A stretch of DNA of 64,000 nucleotides from Oenanthe sinensis (lineage: Eukaryota > Streptophyta > Magnoliopsida > Apiales > Apiaceae): assembly GCA_028671895.1 (NCBI GenBank), contig JAPMAC010000231.1, positions 8,892,001 to 8,956,000 on the forward strand. Direction: 5' to 3'. Of the stretch, positions 58,854 to 64,000 are shown piece by piece (position 1 is the stretch's first letter; each line of letters starts with the position of its first letter). The notes below the pieces were generated by a model that ran no database searches, was not told the origin of the DNA, and worked only from the letters and a program-made list of their open reading frames with translations. A program made the translations under genes and the position numbers.

Positions 58854-61182
58854 CGGATTTTTGGACGAAATTTTTTATTTTATTTATAAACGATTCTGAT
58901 GAATAGTGATTCTACGGATTATGAAAAACTTTTTAGCCCACACTAGGTAAGTGTTGGAATATTAGAAATCCGAAGATGTCATATTATTGTATGAAGAAAA
59001 TGAGTGAATGCAAAAGCCGTCGGAATCCGAAGATTTTCGCTTTTACAATTTGTTTCGTAATTTACGAGATATCGAGGAATAAGATAATTATGTTATGACC
59101 TGGAGGATTATAATTTAGAAAGTTCATGGTTATAATCGAATTAGAGTATTTGGAATATTGAGGATTTATGCTACGGAATTCCTACGACGAAACGCTTTCG
59201 GAAATTAATCGAACTTACATGGAGGATTAAGTATAATTAATGAATGGCAAGTGAAGTGCATTACAAAGGAGCCATGCATGCAAGTACTTGCATTGGTAGA
59301 GAGTTAACTAAGGCAAGTAACCATGCAAGTAACCAAGGGTTAGAGACATGGTTCCCTAAATTAGGGAAAAGCAATCCATAAAGCCACTTTATTATACTTG
59401 AACATTTCAACCAAGACATAATTATGTGTAAATCAGTCATGTAACAATACATACACATTATACAAACACAAATACACCAACACAAAAATCAAGTAAAGAG
59501 AGAAAAGCTCTCCCCCTCCATTTCTCCATTTTCTTCCCAGCTTGAGCAAGGTGCAAAGACGATTTTATAACTTCGGTTCTACTCATCCAAAAATCACCAA
59601 ATTTTAACCATAGCTTCTTCACTATATTTAGAAGTTACTCCTTTAATTTAATAATTTTTGGAGGTGTTTAGATTGGGTAAATAAATTGTAGAAGTTGAGG
59701 CTGAATAGTAACTCCGAAAATTTACTAACTTGTTCTTGATTTTCTCTTGCATGTTTAAGGATGATAAGCATAGATCAAGGCTCCCTTAAGACTTACAATC
59801 TCTTATTAGTGTGTTTAAGTATCCAAGGAAGGTATAAACTCTATCCACCCTTTGATTTACTTTGAAGTTAAAAGCTTGAGTTGAGTTATGTTTAAGCATA
59901 TGTGGATTAAGGAGTTTGGATGTAAATAGTTGAATATTGTTGGTTGAAAATTATGGATTGATGATGGTAATAAGTTATGAAGTATATAAACTGATTATTT
60001 AGTAAAAATGTTTGGGTTGATGTTGAATGGATTAACATAGTTAAATCCGAAAAACGTTACGATTATAGCCGTCGTAATGCCCGTTTGCATATAGGCCTGT
60101 TTTAACCAAGCTTTACGAACTGTTAAAATGATGATTTTGAACACCACTGCCCATTTCTGTGTAGGCCTTCCTTTGTAGTTTGTTTTGGTATAAAAATCAT
60201 ATCGATACGATTTACGGTTTAGGAGATAAGTCCGTTTTAGTGAAAGTCGCGCAAGGGAACCAAACTGCTGTCTTGTGCTCCCTTTGTGAATATAAACGGA
60301 CCCCTTACCAGTTTTCAAAAAGAATGAAATTTTGAGGATAAATATTTTGGACAATGATTAAGGCCCCTGCAAAATTTCATACACAGATGTTAATATTTCG
60401 ATTTTATAAAAATGTTGAAACCAAAGTTGCGCAGTGACACTGTTCATGGGAGAAGCTACTGCACTGTTTTGGACATTCGAAAATGAGTCCTCTGTCCAGG
60501 GGCAGACCTTTGATGAATTGTATTGTAGGTATTCTCTAGATCGTTTACGCGCTAAGTTTGCGTCATTTGGAGTTACGAGTCAAAAGTTATAACCGATTTA
60601 CTAAAGGTATCGCATAACTTAGAAACCATGTTAATAACCAACTTTGAGGCTATCATCGAAGTAGCTAGGATGCTTACTTTCATGTGAAACTTTTATCTAA
60701 GATACTAGGGATGTCAAGGATGACTCCAGAGAAAGAATTGAGTTAATCGGATTAAAACTAAATTTACTAAAAATGCTATAAGTTGGGTGTTTAAAATGAG
60801 AATCACTAAAAAGCGAGTAAATGCTTATTCTCACTATAAAACGTAGACGTAAGTTGAACTTCGAGAATTAATTCCTACACGAGTTATATACGAAAGATGT
60901 TGAGGAATAACATGACTATGTATTGGAATAAAAGGGATTAAATTCAAAGCCGTTGACGAAATGGTTTACGAATGGTCAAGATAGACCCGATGAGGTGAAA
61001 GCCGGGTAAAACAAGAGTTAATAAAAGGACTAAGTACAAATTGGAGTTATCATAATTGGAATCGAAATATGATTATACTTATGAGTAATATAAGTAGTTG
61101 ATGGGATTATGAGTACTAATCGGGATTATAATATCTATTGATAGAAAATCCGGAACGAGTGGAACTCTGAGAACGTATCCTG
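58854..61182 (+). repeat. LTR-like block of an unidentified retrotransposon, truncated on the right
   Basis: It begins TGTAATAACCCGGATTTTTG, which resembles LTR starts of some plant Ty3/gypsy elements, and has no coding potential over 2.3 kb. A pyrimidine-rich CTCTCCCCCTCCATTTCTCC (59509) looks like a transcript start region. The block stops abruptly at the Angela-type LTR fragment at 61183. No partner LTR, primer binding site or target duplication is visible, so the identity is tentative. Confidence 0.35.
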
Positions 61183-61854
61183 GACTATGAAAAACAAATC
61201 ATTATTTGAGCACGGCCATGCATTTTATAGTCTCACTCAATCAAGAGGCCAATAATATCTCTCCTAATTATAGGAGGGTTAAATCCTTTATCTATCATTC
61301 ATATTTCTCATACGACTCATGATATACCCGATGTCCACTTTTATCATCACCCGATCAAAGGTAACTTTTAATGTAGTCAGAGTATATTAATCTTCGTATA
61401 GAAATATAATGATCTCAAGTCAGAGGATCATTACACCATTATCACTGTGAGTCTTTCTTATGACTTTATTAAACATGAAGAATCTCACTGTGGGTCTGTC
61501 CAGTACCATGTACTCCTACATGTACCTATGCATTGACTTTAGTATCCCCATACTTATAACCAATGAGATATGGTTATCTGTCAAACAACATACTAGTCTA
61601 TTTATGTATTATTATTGTCCTATAATAATAATACTCGACTAGGGACATTTAAGAATATGATATATTATATAATCTCAAATTCAAGTCATGTACTTAAACT
61701 ATATAACGTGTATCATGACTCTAAGGACATTTATTATGCTAACAAATATATCGCAGTAATTAAAGTCATAATAAATACGTTTATTGAATAATCAAATGAC
61801 ATAAAGGTTTATTAAAGGAAACATTGTATTGCCTCTAGGGCACCTACACTAACA
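61183..61854 (-). repeat. Element F 3' LTR, truncated
   Basis: Aligns with about 52001-52672 of the C 5' LTR from GACTATGAAAAACAAATC to CACCTACACTAACA. The first 880 bp or so of the LTR (+ strand sense) are missing and are not found elsewhere to the left, so this is a breakpoint and not an insertion. The polypurine tract follows at 61855-61865. Confidence 0.88.
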
Positions 61855-61865
61855 ATCTCCCACTT

Positions 61866-64000
61866 GCACCAGAGCCAATCACCCATGTATCTAATACCCA
61901 TGGAACTAGTGTGACCATCGTGCTTCTTCTGCGACAAGCCTTTGGTCAGTGGGTCTGCAATGTTATCATTTGTGTGCACTTTACATATGTGTATGTCACC
62001 CCTTTCATTAATCTCTCGAATGAGGTGATATCTCCTGAGTATGTGTTTGGTTCGGGAGTGAGCTCTAGGTTCTTTTGCCTGTGCAATGGCTCCATTATTA
62101 TCGCAGTATAGATCAATGGGATCTGCGATCGATGGAACCACTCCCAAATCAGTAATGAATTTTCGAATCCAAACAGCTTCCTTAGCCGCTTCACAAGCTG
62201 CAATGTACTCAGCCTCCATTGTAGAATCAGCTACTGTTTCTTGTACAGCACCTCCGTTTAGACAAAACACAAAACCAGACTGTGATACAGTATCATCCCT
62301 GTCTGTTTGAAAACTTGCATCGGTGTAACCTTTTACAACCAGTTTTTCCTCTCCTCCATACACCAAGAATGAATCTTTAGTCCTTTTCAAGTACTTTAGA
62401 ATATTCTTGACAGCCGTACAGTGACCTTCACCTGGATTAGATTGGTATCTGCTCGTCATGCTTAAAGCATACGAAACATCTGGGCGAGTACATACCATCG
62501 CATACATGATGGATCCAATTGCTGAGGCATATGGAACCTTACTCATGCGGTCCTTGTCATCCAATGATTTCGGACACTTATCTTTAGAGATCGTTATCCC
62601 TTGAGACAAGGGGACATATCCCCTTTTTGCATTTTGCATACCAAAATGATACAAAACTTTATCGATGTATGTACTCTGACTTAGACCGATCATCCTTCTA
62701 GATCTGTCCCTGTAGATCCTCATTCCTAGAATGCAGGATGCTTCTCCTAAGTCTTTCATAGAGAAGTTGCTCCCTAACCAAATCTTAACAGCCTTGAGAG
62801 AAGGTATGTCATTCCCCATTAGTAGTATGTCATCAACATATAGTACTATGAATGCCACATGGCTCCCACTAACCTTCTTGTAAACACAAGGTTCATCTTC
62901 GTTTTGAACAAAGCCATACTCTTTGACTGTTTCATCAAAACGGATATTCCATCTCCTAGAGGCTTGCTTCAATCCATAAATGGATCGACGTAATTTACAT
63001 ACCTTGCTAACATTCCTTGGATCGACAAAACCTTCAGGTTGTGTCATGTACACATCCACATCCTCTTCAAGTATTCCGTTAAGGAAGGCTGTTTTGACAT
63101 CCATTTGCCAGATTTCATAATCATGGAATGCTGCAATAGCAAGCAAAATACTTATGGACTTGACCATAGCCACTGGTGAGAAAGTCTCATCATAGTCAAT
63201 ACCATGAATTTGTCTGAAACCGTTTGCAACCAGCCTTGCTTTATAGGTCTGAACATTTCCATCCATGTCAGTTTTCTTCTTGAAAACCCATTTGCACCCT
63301 ATGGGTTTTACCCCTTCAGGTGGATCAACCAAAGTCCATACTCGGTTTTCGTACATGGAATCCATCTCGGATTTCATGGCTTCTAGCCATCTCTTAGAGT
63401 CTGGACTGTTCATAGCATCTTGGTATGTGAGAGGCTCATCTTCATCTATGAGCATCAAATCACCACATTGAGTCAAGAGAAATCCATATCTCTCTGGCTC
63501 ATGGCGAATTCTACCAGTTCTACGAACAACCTGTGTTTGTTGAGCATTATCATTATCCTGCTCCTGTTCCACTTCAGGTTCAATGCTATTTTGTGGTTCT
63601 CGATCTTCATCGAGGTCTATAGTTCTCCCACTGTTTCTTTTGGAAACAAAATCTCTTTCCATGAAAACAGCGTCTCGAGCAATAAACACCTTCTGCTCTG
63701 AAGGACTATAAAAATAATACGCCTTTGTTTCTTTAGGGTATCCCACAAAATTGCACTCTTCAGATTTAGGTCCAAGCTTGTCAGATACTTGACGTTTCAC
63801 AAACGCCTTGCATCCCCAAACTTTCATAAAGTTCATGCCTGACCGTTTCTTCTCCCATATCTCATATGGAGTCTTTTGAACCTTCTTAGTAGGAACACGG
63901 TTAAGTGTGAAAGCCGCTGTTTCTAGAGCGTAACCCCAGAAACTAATTGGAAGATCTGCATGACTCATCATCGATCGCACCATGTCCAACAAGGTGCGAT
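61866..64000 (-). CDS. pol: Element F pol: integrase C-terminus, reverse transcriptase, RNase H (partial, open)
   Basis: The minus-strand frame is open from the window edge to 61812. It has the integrase C-terminal part (SMMSHADLPISFWGYALETA, WGCKAFVKRQVSDKLG), the linker with GRIRHEPERYGFLL, KWVFKKKTDMDG, DYDETFSPVAMV, the catalytic LYVDDILLMGND (YVDD 62829-62840), and RNase H to HTSSMGIRYMGDWL. Two changes matter. The normal stop, TAG in C, D and E, is TGG at 61869-61871, so the frame runs through the polypurine tract into the LTR for some 20 extra codons. An 18-bp in-frame deletion at 62243/62244 removes SWKSSK at the RNase H start. Otherwise this is the best-preserved pol in the window. 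It lies closest to C. Gag and the 5' LTR are outside the window. Confidence 0.9.

Noticed and set aside
59995..60354. 119-codon minus-strand ORF in the LTR-like block
   Set aside because: No recognisable domain, AT-rich codon use like the surrounding non-coding DNA, and no support from neighbours.

Overview
The window is plant nuclear repeat DNA, most likely from a eudicot with a large, retrotransposon-rich, AT-rich genome. Every recognisable coding stretch belongs to Ty1/copia LTR retrotransposons or to a retroelement ORF that I could not place. I see no host gene, tRNA, rRNA or CRISPR array. Species cannot be named from the sequence.

Layout. Element A is a SIRE/Maximus-type copia element on the + strand. 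It runs from left of the window to 54832: partial 5' LTR 1-1080, gag 1291-5241, pol 5242-17120, spacer, third ORF 18249-53203, 3' LTR 53432-54832. Three insertions cut it, each with a 5-bp target duplication: an Angela-type solo LTR (2051-3558, GCACC), a full-length Angela-type element D (7437-16065, GGTAT), and an Angela-type element C (21331-52672, TGGAC). C is itself cut by Angela-type element E (22986-31742, TCTGC) and by a complete SIRE/Maximus element B on the minus strand (33358-47026, ATTAT). Subtracting the inserts and their target duplications, and adding the 321 bp of LTR outside the window, gives A a length of about 13.66 kb, matching the 13,669 bp of B. LTR-pair divergence judged by eye (A and C about 3%, D about 1.6%, B about 1%, E about 0.7%) agrees with the nesting order.

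Right of A lie a minus-oriented LTR cut by A (54833-55627), a decayed charged ORF of retroelement type (55628 to about 58140) followed by a short-motif array, an unidentified LTR-like block (58854-61182), and a fourth Angela-type element F whose 3' LTR is truncated and whose pol runs off the right edge (61183-64000, minus strand).

How the parts work. Angela-type elements carry one Gag-Pol polyprotein (Gag, zinc knuckle, protease, integrase, reverse transcriptase, RNase H) behind a leader of about 1.8-2.2 kb. The SIRE elements carry Gag, Pol and a 1200-codon third ORF separated from pol by a 1.1-kb spacer. The most interesting signal is in that spacer. In both A and B it holds an array of short palindromic motifs followed by a TATA-like box, the same order as in the U3 part of each element's own LTR. 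The motif differs by one base between A and B (AGTCATACCGA against AGTCTTACCGA), yet within each element the LTR and spacer arrays carry the same version. I read this as a candidate internal promoter for the third ORF that evolves together with the LTR promoter.
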